Source of the DNA: Petrosia ficiformis
Lineage: Eukaryota; Porifera; Demospongiae; Haplosclerida; Petrosiidae
Direction of reading: 5' to 3'
NCBI GenBank assembly: GCA_947044365.1
Contig: OX345636.1
Coordinates: 24,709,466-24,773,465, forward strand
Length of the DNA: 64,000 bases
Of this stretch, positions 1 through 10,500 are shown one piece after another. Below the pieces are notes generated by a model. It had not been told where the DNA came from. It was given only the letters and a program-made list of their open reading frames with translations, and ran no database searches. Positions within the stretch are counted from its first letter, which is position 1; the number at the start of each line of letters is the position of its first letter. Position numbers and translations under genes: made by a program.

Positions 1-540
1 AGTGGTGTAAGTACTTCATCAATACTCAATTGACAGTTAGGTTCATACAAAGAGAGAATTTTTTCCGCCAAGTGATTTATAACAGGTCTTACTTTACCGA
101 GCCTGTCATAATTATCGCTACCTGGACGAGAGAGTGTATCATTGTCTACGAAGTGGAGGAAGCGGCTAATTTCCAAGAAACGATTACGTGAAATCCTGTT
201 GGCTATAGGGGAGTAATGATAGAGTTAATCGTTCTTCCAGTAATCAGGCACAGATGGGAGATTAACTATACCCATAATTATCATAAAACCAAAATAGGCT
301 TTGATGTCTTGTACTGTGATAGGTGACCATGTAGCATAACTATCTTCACCCATACACACAGAAGCAAACATATTTGACTGTTCTACTATATATTCTATAA
401 AACTACTGGTGAAAAAGAGAAAGAAGATTTCAAGAGGGGAAGATGGTATATCTACTGTGGGACCAACATGATGGCTGAAAGGAAGGATTTCAATCGAAGT
501 TACTTCAGACGTCCACTCGAATGTCTTCTCATTACTACAA
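1..540 (-). pseudogene. piggyBac transposase, N-terminal half (degenerate)
   Basis: Reading the minus strand from about 540 leftward gives a nearly open frame with the N-terminal DDE_Tnp_1_7 pattern of piggyBac transposases. It contains FFLFFTSSFIEYIVEQSN, then WSPITVQDIKAYFGFMI, MGIVNLPSVPDYWKND, RISRNRFLEISRFLHFVDND, LGKVRPVINHL and LSIDEVL. The last motif holds the first catalytic Asp region. One in-frame TAA interrupts it near 223-231 (after DYWKND), and the frame runs off the left edge of the window. The C-terminal half of a similar protein lies at 902-1475 on the opposite strand, so this is either a broken, inverted element or two separate insertions. Family assignment is secure from the motifs; activity is ruled out for the visible part. 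Confidence 0.8.
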
Positions 541-901
541 TAAGTATGATAATACTGTGAGTGAAGTTAGTTAGTTGTGTGTATAATAACATAATTATAA
601 GCATATTAATTGAATTTTTTGTTCTCACATGTATTTTATTTCTATAAATTTACATATTATACTCACACTTTTGGGATTTCTGCCCTGCTTCTCTGGGAAA
701 TAATGGTGTCAGGACTGGGGTTGCTATTGCATGGTGGTGAGCTATATATGTAATATTTGTGGTAATTTTTACTGTTTGTAATTTGTGCTTGTCTTACTTT
801 GGAGTTTCATGTAGTATAGAACTCTTACAAGGATGGTTTCTATCATTGCTAATAGTAATAAAATTCATAATGATTATTAATACATGTATATGTTCTTACA
901 G
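541..901. other. AT-rich spacer between piggyBac halves
   Basis: No coding region recognised. It probably holds intron or rearranged piggyBac sequence and the junction where orientation changes. Confidence 0.4.
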
Positions 902-1475
902 TGCCGCAGAATAACTATGGGTTATCTACCAAGTATAGTGCAAATATGATTGACGTAACATCAAGGTAATAACCATACTAATTAATTATGTTTTACAATT
1001 AATTATATCTCTTTAGAAGAACAGGAGAACCACCAAAAAGGAAACCAAATGTAGTGCACAATTACAACAAATTTATGCTTGGTGTGGACAAGCTAGACCA
1101 ACTGATGTCATATTACAGCTTTCTACATTAGTCTGTGAAGTGGTGAAGGAAAGTGTTCCTCTGGCTAACAGAAATGACAGTGGTGATGCATATATAATTT
1201 ACCAACAAACACTTACCGAAACAAAACAGAAGTGTACACATACAGCATTTTGTAGAGAACTCATTCAAAGTCTTGTTCAGACATTATTAACCGCCAAATG
1301 TCATACTACCGAATCATCTCCAAATCTTCTATTTACCCGCCAGAATCAAAAAACTGTTCACTACCTGGAAAAAAGAAAGAAACAAAGGGACTGTGCTGTG
1401 TGCAGTGAACGAAAGGAAAATGGAAAACGCTGCCTTACATTGTCAGCACTACTGGGTCTTCTTGAGTTCTCATAG
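902..1475 (+). pseudogene. piggyBac transposase, C-terminal half (degenerate)
   Basis: A short exon at about 902-964 (LSTKYSANMIDVTS, ending at a GT donor) precedes an exon from about 1014. That exon reads PKRKPNVVHNYNKFMLGVDKLDQL and then SVKWWRK, the hallmark C-terminal part of piggyBac transposases; GVDKLDQ includes the third catalytic Asp. A stop (TAG) and a frame change occur near 1130-1140. Reading then continues in the frame beginning at 1140, ending with a cysteine cluster (CAVCSERKENGKRC) resembling the C-terminal Cys-rich DNA-binding domain. The protein is closely similar to the piggyBac at 18.7-20.8 kb (both have GVDKLDQL, YYSFLH and SVKWWRKVF). No TTAA-flanked inverted terminus was found nearby. 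Confidence 0.75.
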
Positions 1476-1923
1476 ATGAACTCTCTGTTAATACCCTGCT
1501 CCTAGAACTAGAGCTCTTCTCTGTAGTTGTTGCGCTAGCCATCTCATGCAGCAAAATTGCTGATAACTATTCAGCTGCTACTTAATTATTTAATTATTTA
1601 TAGTGTTTTCTCCCATTTCAATGGAGGAATGTGGCTTGTAAAGATTGCGTATTGGAACAACCTGCAAATAAAGTAAAGGACAGATATACATTGCGTCTTA
1701 CAACTGAGATACTACTTTATCCTGTACTAAAATATGCGGGTAGTATCCGGAAAGATTACTGAATTATCTGCTGCATGTCAAAGCATTTCTGGGTATGTAT
1801 GGATAGTGATTTTTGTGCTATAGATAATATTAGGAGGAGGAAAAAACAACAGAAATGAATACAGTATCTTGAGAATCATCCAAATCCAGAGTTCATGATT
1901 TCAATCGATTTATCACAGAACTG

Positions 1924-2824
1924 TCACATTTTTTGGCCATAGGCATTAATAACAATGGGTAAGATTAGTTTGTATGCTTCACCTGAAATCAGTTTTAGAT
2001 TCAAACACCATTTTATCATTAATGGGTGCCAGCGAATTTGCCTGGGATTTTTAATGGAAACTGCTTGAAGCTGTTCCTCCCAGAAAAGTCTGGCAAAACT
2101 TCCTTCTGGAAATGCCTTCTTTACCTGTTCACAGTTTTCATTCATTATTCCAATCAAGTCAGCACAAAGATCGTTGTCAACAGATTCACCTTGTTTCTGA
2201 GTTAAATTTCTGATTGTAGCTCTCGGCTTTTGAACTTGCTTTTCAGCTACATGAACTCTCTCCTTCAGTTTAGACATTTTAGCTTTTTTCTCTGGCATAT
2301 TGAGGTAAGCGTTCATTAGAATGACTGGTTGTATCACTTGTGCATACTTAATTTGTTTGCCTCTTACACCACTGATTGTACATGGCACGTAGTGTGTTAC
2401 GATACAATTTGCATGATGAACAATTCTTAGAATTGGTAATTATTTCACACGATTCAGTTTGAACAGTAACTTGATAATTCTGTCCATTAAAACTTATGGG
2501 AGCACGTCGATCGATGCTTGCTGTTAGCTTCCCATCATGTGAGATGATTTTACCTTCCTTTGCATGGAAACAAAGTGTGAATCAGGTTGACCACAACATA
2601 CATAAAGGCAGATCAAGCAACTGAAGAAATTTCATAAGAGACTCTGAATCCAATGTTTGTGGTGTGGACTGGAATGAACTACAGTTATGATGATTTACCT
2701 CATGATTGTGCACATAAAGAGTCCATGTCAAGTCTGCATGAATTGTGAGGCAATGACTAATTATGGGGGGTTGTCGACTTCCTGTTGCTTCATTACTAAT
2801 TGCTTGCGTACCAATCTTACACAA
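1924..2824 (-). pseudogene. P-element/THAP9-like transposase remnant
   Basis: The minus strand gives pieces of a protein of the P-element/THAP9-type transposase group common in invertebrates. From 2824 downward there is a segment with ITHCLTIHADLTWTLYVH-like residues ending near 2582. A middle segment in another frame follows (CEIITNSKNCSSCKLYRNTL at about 2490-2410). A 154-codon open frame (2388-1924) contains a basic coiled-coil stretch (PEKKAKMSKLKERVHVAEK) and the characteristic FARLFWEEQ, then RWHPLMIKWCLNLK and AYKLI. The frame changes between segments look like lost exon joins or frameshifts. The DDE catalytic region that should follow is absent; after AYKLI the frame stops. Family recognition rests on recalled motifs. 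Confidence 0.6.
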
Positions 2825-3134
2825 ACAAATTTCAGTCAGTTGCTAACTAGAAATTAGTGTCCAGGTACTAGGTATAGTAAGCGACTGATAAAGAGACTGA
2901 ATCTTAGTACATACTGGCTGCTGTTCAAGGGACTTGTCCTCAATGAACATGTTATCTCCACATTGAAAGAGTCAGTAGAAAAAAAAGTTGAAGAAGAAAT
3001 AGTTACCATATCAATCACATCAGATTCATTTCCTGAGCAAGATGACTGTCTTTTAGCCTGTGAAAGGTAATGTGTAATAGTTATAACATACTACCTGGCA
3101 TTTTATAGCCAATCAAGGAAATTAAAGGAGATAG

Positions 3135-3139
<5 letters not shown>

Positions 3140-3177
<38 letters not shown>
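3140..3177. repeat. (TA)n microsatellite
   Basis: Uninterrupted alternating TA of about 38 bp. Confidence 0.95.
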
Positions 3178-3183
<6 letters not shown>

Positions 3184-4606
3184 CAACAAATCTCATGCTT
3201 ATGTGTTTATATAATTTACAATACCTGTATTCTTTTAGCACGTGCCCTATCTTTCCTGTATGATAACCTTGTACGGCTTGGCATATCTATACAGAAGTAA
3301 CACATTATAGCAGTACTAGTCAATAGCCAACTTATAAGTGCATCATGTGTACAAATTTCAAATCTTGTGACTATATTATTTTCCAACTACAGGAACAAAA
3401 AAAACTATATTTCCCAGGTAATAATGGGCCTTATCCATCAACTTAATAAGCCCAGGTATCAGTGGTAGTCCCATAAGTCCAGACCTGAAGCATAAAGGAT
3501 GTCATACAAGCAATAAAATCTCTTCAGTATAGTACTATTACTTACATAGAGGTATAAAATTCCTTCAGACCAACTATGAATGTCTGTACTGTTTACATCC
3601 TGTATTAATTTCTTGTAATTGACTAACCTAAAGTGTCCTCAGGTGATTACTATTCTTTAAGACACAAAAAAATAGGAAGATCCAGTAAGTATACTTAGTA
3701 TAGACAACCATGTGACTAACTTCCGCTGTGATGGCGAAACACGGATAGGATCAAAGGCATGCCATGTACTAGTGTAGTTTGCTGTATTAAAATCACGTGA
3801 TCTTCATCCGTTTCCAATCCTCTTTTGTATATCTATGCATGTATATGCATATAGTGCTTACAAAATCACTAATAATTGTACATTATGTATAAATACAGAT
3901 CAATGGACAGAGGAATTTATCACAAAACTGTATGAAATCAGTGCACATTCAGAAGGCTTAACAACACTCCACAAGTTGAAATACCAAATTCCCAAAATGA
4001 GAGTTGATTTAGCTGCTCTGGTATAAAATGCACCAAAGCTAAAGAATTAATACTATAAAATTATTATGAACATCATTAAGGTCTGTAGTTCAACCATTGC
4101 AGCAAATGGTCTGGTCTATGGTTTTTCAGAAATAGATGAAATGGCAAACTTTGTGGGAAACTTTGATAGGTTTTTTGATGCACTGAATGTGTCTAACTAC
4201 AATTGCAGCAGTTTATAATTGTAGTGTTTTCTGCAGAATTTACATTTACAGGTGGCATTGTTCTTCATATGGACCAGTATTAGTTCTTCACAGTATTGAC
4301 AATTACATTTCCTGTCATATTCGAGTGGCTCACACTGGGTTCCATGTCTTTTACTTATCACTCCATCTGGCATTCCTGGATTCTCTATAGGTCTAGTGAG
4401 TGGAAATTGTCTGACCAATTCGTGTTGTTTCATCACACCCATGGGATAGGAATAAGCATACATTTTCGAAAAGTTGTGATTGATAGTGTCGAGTCAAAAT
4501 GCCTAACTATTAATTAATCAATTCCTTTGTGGTTTTTATGGCAACAACAAAATTAAACAAGATTGAAAAAATTAATAATCATGTTTTTGACTGAGACTAA
4601 ATAAAT
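3178..4606. other. No recognisable gene; part of a dispersed repeat
   Basis: Only short unrecognised open frames occur here (a 63-codon frame at 3835-4026 and an 88-codon Cys-containing minus frame at 4197-4463). A segment near 4050-4130 recurs at about 41,680-41,755 with few differences, so it belongs to a dispersed repeat. Confidence 0.5.
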
Positions 4607-4830
4607 TTAAAAACTAATAAAACGAAATTTGACTACACACCTCTGCTTTATCACTGTCTTTCTTTGACCCAAGTGACCAGCTAGTGGTATGGTATGTGCC
4701 AGTTTCAACACTTTTTCCCTACAAGGGACTGGCAAAATAAGTTGCATTTCTTCATCCTCAAACTTCTGTCTAGCATCACAAACTCTATATAAAAGCACTC
4801 TTCTCAGTGAACTAAATCCTAGAAGTGTGG
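4607..4830 (-). pseudogene. Ty3/gypsy integrase H2C2 zinc-binding fragment
   Basis: The minus-strand frame contains LPVPCREKVLKLAHTIPLAG followed by HLGQRKT and then a terminal Cys, matching the H2C2 zinc-binding subdomain at the start of retroelement integrases (His, His, then Cys pair). Only this segment is visible; the catalytic DDE core is missing. It lies head-to-head with the gag remnant at 5299-6035 on the other strand, so it comes from a different or rearranged insertion. Confident as a retroelement scrap; clade assignment is by resemblance only. Confidence 0.65.
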
Positions 4831-5098
4831 ATATCTCCCCCTTAACATATTTCTGAATCTTGTCAAAGTCTCATCTTCCAGCTGCATCCTTATATCCCAT
4901 CATGACTTGCATCATCCCTCAGTGATACTTCTTGTTCTTGCTTCCATTGTAATTTCTCCTTCCGCTTCCGACTTCTTCTAGACTTCCTTGACTTGCCAGG
5001 TTCACCAAAAATGTCATCTTGTAGGCCTTCCATAAAATTGACATCTTCTTCCTCTCATAGTAAATGTGATATCTTTCAAGACTCCAGAACATTAGTCA

Positions 5099-5298
5099 TG
5101 TTCATACTTTATTGTAATTATGTAGCCACTATTGTTTAGTCATTGTATTTCCAGACAATATGATTTTTAAGTGTATATATAAATCCATCCTGTTTTCATA
5201 ACGATCAGTTCTAGTTGCTGCTAAGATATATGCATACACCCTAACTCTCTGGGACTGTAACATATTTTGGCAACGAGGATAAAACTCTGAATAAACTC
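5099..5298 (+). repeat. Possible 5' LTR end and primer-binding site of a gypsy element
   Basis: AT-rich sequence ends in ...CTGGGACTGTAACA. It is followed at 5268-5280 by TGGCAACGAGGAT, which closely matches TGGCGACGAGGAT at the same position in the LTR retrotransposon at 59-64 kb (minus 63,414-63,402). The gag reading frame starts about 20 bp downstream. No partner LTR was found. Confidence 0.5.
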
Positions 5299-6035
5299 AT
5301 GGCAGTTTTTACATTTGGTGATATTGGTGAATTTGACTCGTCAGCAGATGACTGGAACTCGTATACTGAAAGTCTGGAGCAGTACTTATGGCAAATGCGG
5401 TAGGAACCCTGGAGAAGAAACGTGCTGTTCTCCTTAGCTCTGTTGGAGCCTCTACCTATAAACTGATAAGAAATCTTACTTCACCTCATCCTCCTGGTTC
5501 AAGAACTTACAAAGAAATTATAGATTTGGTTCGAGACCACTTTAACCCAAAGCCCTCTGTCATAAATGATTTTTGGATACAAAGACGTCTACTTTCTGAA
5601 CCAGAATTAACTCCTAAGAAGGCTTTCGAGCTGGCTCAAGCATTAGAAACAGTTGATAAAGATGCTCGGGAGGTGATGACTTCCACCCAAGTTAATGTAC
5701 TTCAGAAGAAACCTAATCGCTCAGCTACCCCTCCAACTAACGGCCCTGTGTGTTACAGATGTGGGAACTCGCATTTAGCCACAAATTGTAGATTTATGGA
5801 CGCTATCTGTCATTTCTGCAAAAAGAGAGGACACATTGCTAAAGTTTGTCGAATTAAAAGAAACAGTGTTCATGGTGCTAGCCTCAGATCTAGAAGAACT
5901 GCTCGTATTGCTCATTTGATTGAAGAAGATGCTGACAGAAAGACTGTACCAGCCCCTCCAGTTAATATGGAAGAAGCACTGGGAGGTGCACACGAACAGT
6001 TGAGCAGTTTAATAATGTACCCACATGTGTCATGA
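5299..6035 (+). pseudogene. Ty3/gypsy gag with two zinc knuckles (frameshifted)
   Basis: An ATG at 5299 opens MAVFTFGDIGEFDSSADDW, then hits a stop near 5401. The family reading continues in the frame beginning 5388 (KKRAVLLSSVGASTYKLIRN). The C-terminal part has a zinc knuckle CYRCGNSHLATNC (about 5752-5790) and a second Cys-His motif CHFCKKRGHIAKVC (about 5809-5850). These are typical of the nucleocapsid part of gag, which binds the retrotransposon RNA. Coding similarity ends about 6000, and unrelated sequence (a CT-rich tract, then a DUF7869-like gene) follows, so protease and pol are missing. Its sequence style matches the gag at 62.7-63.4 kb. Confidence 0.8.
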
Positions 6036-6047
6036 AAATGCACACAC

Positions 6048-6125
6048 ACACTCCTCACATTTCTCCCTCCCTCCCTCCCTCTTTCACTCTGTCTTTCACA
6101 TACACAAACTCATTCACTCACTCTT
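6048..6125 (+). repeat. CT-rich low-complexity tract
   Basis: (CTCC)n and mixed pyrimidine sequence ending in TTGGCCAG just before the first coding segment of the DUF7869-like gene. It could act as a polypyrimidine tract for a splice acceptor at 6141. Confidence 0.5.
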
Positions 6126-6141
6126 TTCTCTGCTTGGCCAG

Positions 6142-7517
6142 GTTCGTTATCATGGAAAAAAGGAGGAGGTTTGTGCAACTGCCTTTGGCAGTTTGTATGG
6201 GGTGACCCAAGCCCGTGTACGACGTTTAGCCACTGAGTCAACCATGTCAACCTGTGCTCCCTTAGACAAAAGGGGAAAACATTCTAATCGGCCGAGAAAA
6301 ATACCTGATATTGTTTGTCAACAAATTGACAGACACGTAAGGTCATTTCCAGCCATGAAGAGTCATTACTCACGAAAGAAGGTTAGCTGTCGCCGCAGCT
6401 TAGTGTCACTAAAATGTATGAGCTTTATGTGCAGGAATTTGAGTTGGATAATGACAAGCCACTAGTGTCCTATGAATACTATCTACAGTATTTCAATGAA
6501 AATTTCAACATTTCATTTGGCTATCCGAAAACAGACACTTACTCTATGTGTGACCAGTTAGAAGTGCAACTCGATGCAGCTAGTGATGCTATTAAAGTTT
6601 CTGTGAGACAGCAAAAGGAAGATCACTTGCATAAAGCAGAGACCTTCTATAGTAACCTTAGGACCGATACCAGGCTGGCAAAGGGGAATGTGCATATTGC
6701 CACACTAACATTTGCTTTTCAGCAGAACTTACCTTTGCCGAGCATACCGGTTGGTGAAGTTTTTTTTATGCATCAGCTGTGGCTATACGTATTTGGCATC
6801 CATGACTGTGGTAAGAATGATGCGAGTATGTATTGCAGGCCAGAGACCATCTCTAGAAGGGGAAGTGACGAAGTGATATCTTGCCTTAATCATTTCATCA
6901 GTAATCTTCCTTCTGAAGTGACCACTCTCAATCTTTACTCTGATGGCTGTGGGGGACAAAATAAAAATTTTACCCTTGTTAGAATAGGGAAATTTCAGCA
7001 TATTTGCCATCACTTTCCTGTAAGAGGCCACTCCTTTCTCCCAAATGACCGAGATTTTGGGGTTACTGAAAAGAAGAACAATGAGAGAGTGTACTCACCA
7101 GAGGGGTGTCATTCAGTGATAAGTTCAGCAAGAACAAAAAAACCTTTCACTGTTGTTCCTGTTACACAAGAAATGATTCATGATCATTCCACGCACTTCT
7201 CTCGTTTCCTGAAGAAAACTGTCAAAGCCGGCACAAAGTCATTGAACATTCAGAAAGCTATGTTGTTGGACTACTCCAGCCAGCATGCTGACGAAGTTTG
7301 GGTAAAATATGGTGAGCCTGATGAGGAATGGAGCAAGTTTAAACTTGAAAAACGTCGTATGATAGTGACAACATTGCCAACTGGTCAAAAGCACTCTGGC
7401 CTACTTCCAGTAAAGCAAACAAAAGTGAATGACATACGAAAACTAGTGGACAAGTATGTGCCATCGCAATATGTATCATTTTACGATTCTATTACTGGTA
7501 ATGACAAAATGCAGTAA
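6142..7517 (+). pseudogene. DUF7869-like protein, probably transposon-derived (one frameshift)
   Basis: The first segment (6142-about 6385) follows an AG acceptor and reads KKEEVCATAFGSLYGV, then DRHVRSFPAMKSHYSRKK. A frameshift near 6385 moves reading into the 367-codon frame, LSPQLSVTKMYELYVQEFEL. Downstream are the signature YSDGCGGQNKN (about residue 176 of that frame) and GHSFLPNDRDFGV, which I recognise from DUF7869 proteins of invertebrates, plants and fungi. These have RNase H-like acidic motifs and often occur in repetitive families. The frame ends cleanly at TAA 7515-7517. Biochemical role is unknown. Apart from the single frameshift it is well preserved, so it may be a young insertion, or an intron or sequencing issue may sit at the break. 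Confidence 0.6.
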
Positions 7518-8495
7518 TGATCTTTAAATAAAGAAGTAACAGTACTGTTAATCTCCTTCACTCTCTTTGGTCTCTGAACTTATCTCTTCATCCACCAATA
7601 CATGTAGATGCATACCTCAAGTTTGAGAGTTTTGTTTAAAATGTATGTAAAGTGCTCCCATGATATAAATTTTACCAAATGACAGACTATGACAGCATTT
7701 GATTTAATCCTACGAAGTGCTTGGGGACTTTCGAGTCCTGGTAAGCAAGTTGGTGAAAGTAGTACTCCATGTCAGAAAAGGAGCCAAGTTTGGGGTAGAC
7801 AAAGTGAACGGTAGCCAAAATATATGCAGTAGAGTCACCAGTGTTGGAAATGGGAAGAACTTTGAAAAACAAGCTCAGTCCTCTAAGAGTTAAAATTATA
7901 ACTATACAGTTAATCAGTTTGTAAAAAACAACAGTATTTTCCAGGGAGATTTTCTCTAAATTTATTATAATTATAGTTAATATGTTTAATTAAAATTATT
8001 ATTTAACTAAAGTTAATTAATTATACAAGACAATAAAGTGTTTTGGTTGTAGTTAACCTCGCTGCGAAGCGTAGGCGGAAGGGTATAGTAATCATGTTGT
8101 GTGTCTGTGTGTCTGTCTGTTCGAACGCAAATGTCTGAAAAAACTGCGAACATTGCTGCTCAAACGAGCTACTGGCAGACTTCAAATTATTGAGTTCAGT
8201 TGATAGCAGAATTTCTGTTATTGACTTTTTTTACTTTACACTTTACTTTTTGTAAGCGTTAATCTGTCCTGATTATAAGACTCAGACTCATACAAATGAG
8301 AAATGATATATACTGTATATCGGGTAATTTTCGCACCATGATAAATTTTGGATCCAATTTATCCCTTGGAAAGGTTGCAAAATTAAAAATTATGAATATT
8401 AACTGTCATTGTAATTTTTCAATGCCTTAATTTGATAGCAGTGAATAATTATGGTATTCCGCAGCGTGTGAACTCGTGTGTCTGATCTGTGAAGT
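7518..8495. other. No gene recognised; AT-rich, with a GT-rich segment
   Basis: Short unsupported open frames only. Around 8045-8130 a GC-richer piece (TTAACCTCGCTGCGAAGCG, then GTGTCTGTGTGTCTGTCTG) looks like a dispersed short repeat, but no second copy was located in the window. Confidence 0.4.
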
Positions 8496-9959
8496 GTGAA
8501 CCTTGTCAGAACGAGATGGCTCTCCTGCATTGCTTACAACGATCAGGCGAACTCTCCAATCCTAGAAGGACACTTTCAACCTCGTTACCACCAAGAGCAA
8601 TTGCTTTGGCTAACTCAGAGGTTCAGAAATCTATTCGTGAAAGCTAGCTGTCGAAGAAAAGGGGATCTTACCATCAGTACAGTTCCAAAACCCGAGCTGC
8701 CATAGGAAAGTATGCCAGCATCAACGGAGTTTCTGCTGCTTCACGTTTGTTTTCCAGAAAGCTTAATCATTCCGTATCCACGAGCACAGTGCTGTCAATT
8801 AAGAAGTCTTACAAAGAAGAAAGTAAGCGACGGGGACAAGAAAATGGTGGATATACTGAAGTTGAGCAGCTACCTTTCAAACCACGAGGTAGACAGACCT
8901 CTTCTACTTGGATATCTGGACAGCAAGGTTCAATTACATCTTAAAAAGGTGAGAGAAATCGGAGGTACCATAAATACGCGAATTGCAATGTCAGCTGCTC
9001 GAGGTCTTGTGCTTCATTATAATCCATCTCTCTTGAAAGAACACAGTGGTCATGCGGAGTTGTCAAGGAACTGGGCATTGTCTCTCCTTGAGCAGATGAA
9101 ATTCGTGAAAAGAAGAGCAACTATCTTTGATTTCAGGGAGAAAAAGCAAGCGTTTCTCAGAAAAGTGGGTGAGAAGTGGTTATGACTGTGGAGATGGAAG
9201 ACATTCCAATTGAACTTATACTCAATTGGGATCAAACAGGGATAAAAATTGGACAATGGAGTTGAGTGGTTCCAAATGTGTTGAAATGTCTTGTGTCAAT
9301 GACAAACGACAGATAACAACAGTATTTTGCGGAAATTTATCAGGTGAATTCCTACCAATTCAGGTCATTTACCAAGGCAAAACCAATTGATACCATCCCT
9401 GTTATGAGTTCCCTCCTGATTGGCACATTACTCGTTCACCGAAACATTGGAGTACAGAGGACACTATGTTACAGTATATAGAGAATATTATCCATCCTTA
9501 TATAGAAGGTGTTCATTACAGATTAAATTGTGATTCCAGCTCAATGATTTGTTGGAATCATGTAATATCCATATTTGTCTTTGCCTCCCAACACTACAGA
9601 CCGTCTGCAGCCATTGGATATTGCTGTTAATAAACCTGCCAAAGACTTTCTGAGATGCAAGTTTGATGAATGGTATACTGGCAGGAAAAAGTAATGAGGA
9701 AATTGAGACATTTAATCTGCAACCAATTGATGTAAGTATGGTAAGGATGAAAGAGGTTGGTGCTGATTGGTTAGTTCAGATGGCTGATTATATAGGCCAG
9801 AATCCATCGTTTCTTGTTAATGGTTTCATTAAGGCAGGGATCACGGAAACATTTGGATGGTAAAGATCCAGATGAAAACAGCGATAAAGAAATTGATGAC
9901 AGTGAATTAACCGGAGATGATACTGATATAGACAGTGACACAATGAGCATGGATTCATG
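8496..9959 (+). pseudogene. pogo/CENP-B-like (DDE_1) transposase, degenerate
   Basis: Successive frames read like one jerky/Tigger-type transposase. About 8690-8890 gives AAIGKYASINGVSAASRLF and KRRGQENGG...EQLPFKPRGR. After a frameshift near 8890, DRPLLLGYLDSKVQLHLKKV, IGGTINTRIAMSAARGLVL and NWALSLLEQMKFVKRRAT follow. ELILNWDQTGI (about 9208-9240) holds the first catalytic Asp. Later pieces are TDRLQPLDIAVNKPAKDFL (about 9598-9655) and MKEVGADWLVQMADYI (about 9745-9795). A last frameshift near 9858 leads into an acidic tail ending at a TGA at about 9959. The second Asp region (DNxxAH-like) is not recognisable. Multiple frameshifts make it dead. Confidence 0.75.
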
Positions 9960-10040
9960 ATTCATGATTCATAATAGACATCTTTTAATCAATCACAAAA
10001 TTTTATCCTCCCTTCCTACTTTAACTATTTAAAATTGTAG

Positions 10041-10337
10041 GAGCTACCTGTACATCTACTAGACATAGTGGCATTAGTATTATATCTGAGAGAGCTAAGG
10101 AAGGTAATCATTATTAATGAATTAATTAACATTTATCAGTATAGGAGCTACCTGTACATCTACTAGACATGGTAATGTAGACACTACCACTGAATCTAAT
10201 GATCTGAGAAAGGTAATGTTCAATTAATTAATTAACAATAAATTTATAAATATTTATAATTATTGTAGGAGCTATCTCTACATCTACTAGACGTGGTGGT
10301 AAGACAGGTGTTAGTACATCTGAGACAGATAAGAGAG
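10041..10337 (+). repeat. Three tandem exon-like units with conserved splice sites
   Basis: Units at 10,041-10,103 (63 nt), 10,145-10,212 (68 nt) and 10,269-10,337 (69 nt) each begin GAGCTAYCTSTACATCTACT. Each is preceded by ...TAG and followed by GTAATC, GTAATG or GTAGTC. Translated with two bases completing a codon from the previous exon, they give ATCTSTRHSG..., ATCTSTRHGN... and AISTSTRRGG..., Ser/Thr/Arg-rich peptides. The first and third units are 1-1 phase compatible. Intervening AT-rich segments are 41 and 56 bp, very short for introns. Whether this is part of a real gene is unknown; no flanking exons were identified. Confidence 0.5.
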
Positions 10338-10500
10338 GTAGTCGTTAATTAACATTTATTACTATTTATATATATAGTCGATAAATGTTATAATTAGTGT
10401 TGTTCAGTTGTTTGCATTGTGTGATCCTTGATATGTAAAATACACTAAATATAATTATGAATATTATGTAGGCCCTATATAATTACATAGATATAATACC
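10338..10500. other. AT-rich spacer
   Basis: Nothing recognised between the mini-exon array and the inverted repeat copy. Confidence 0.4.
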
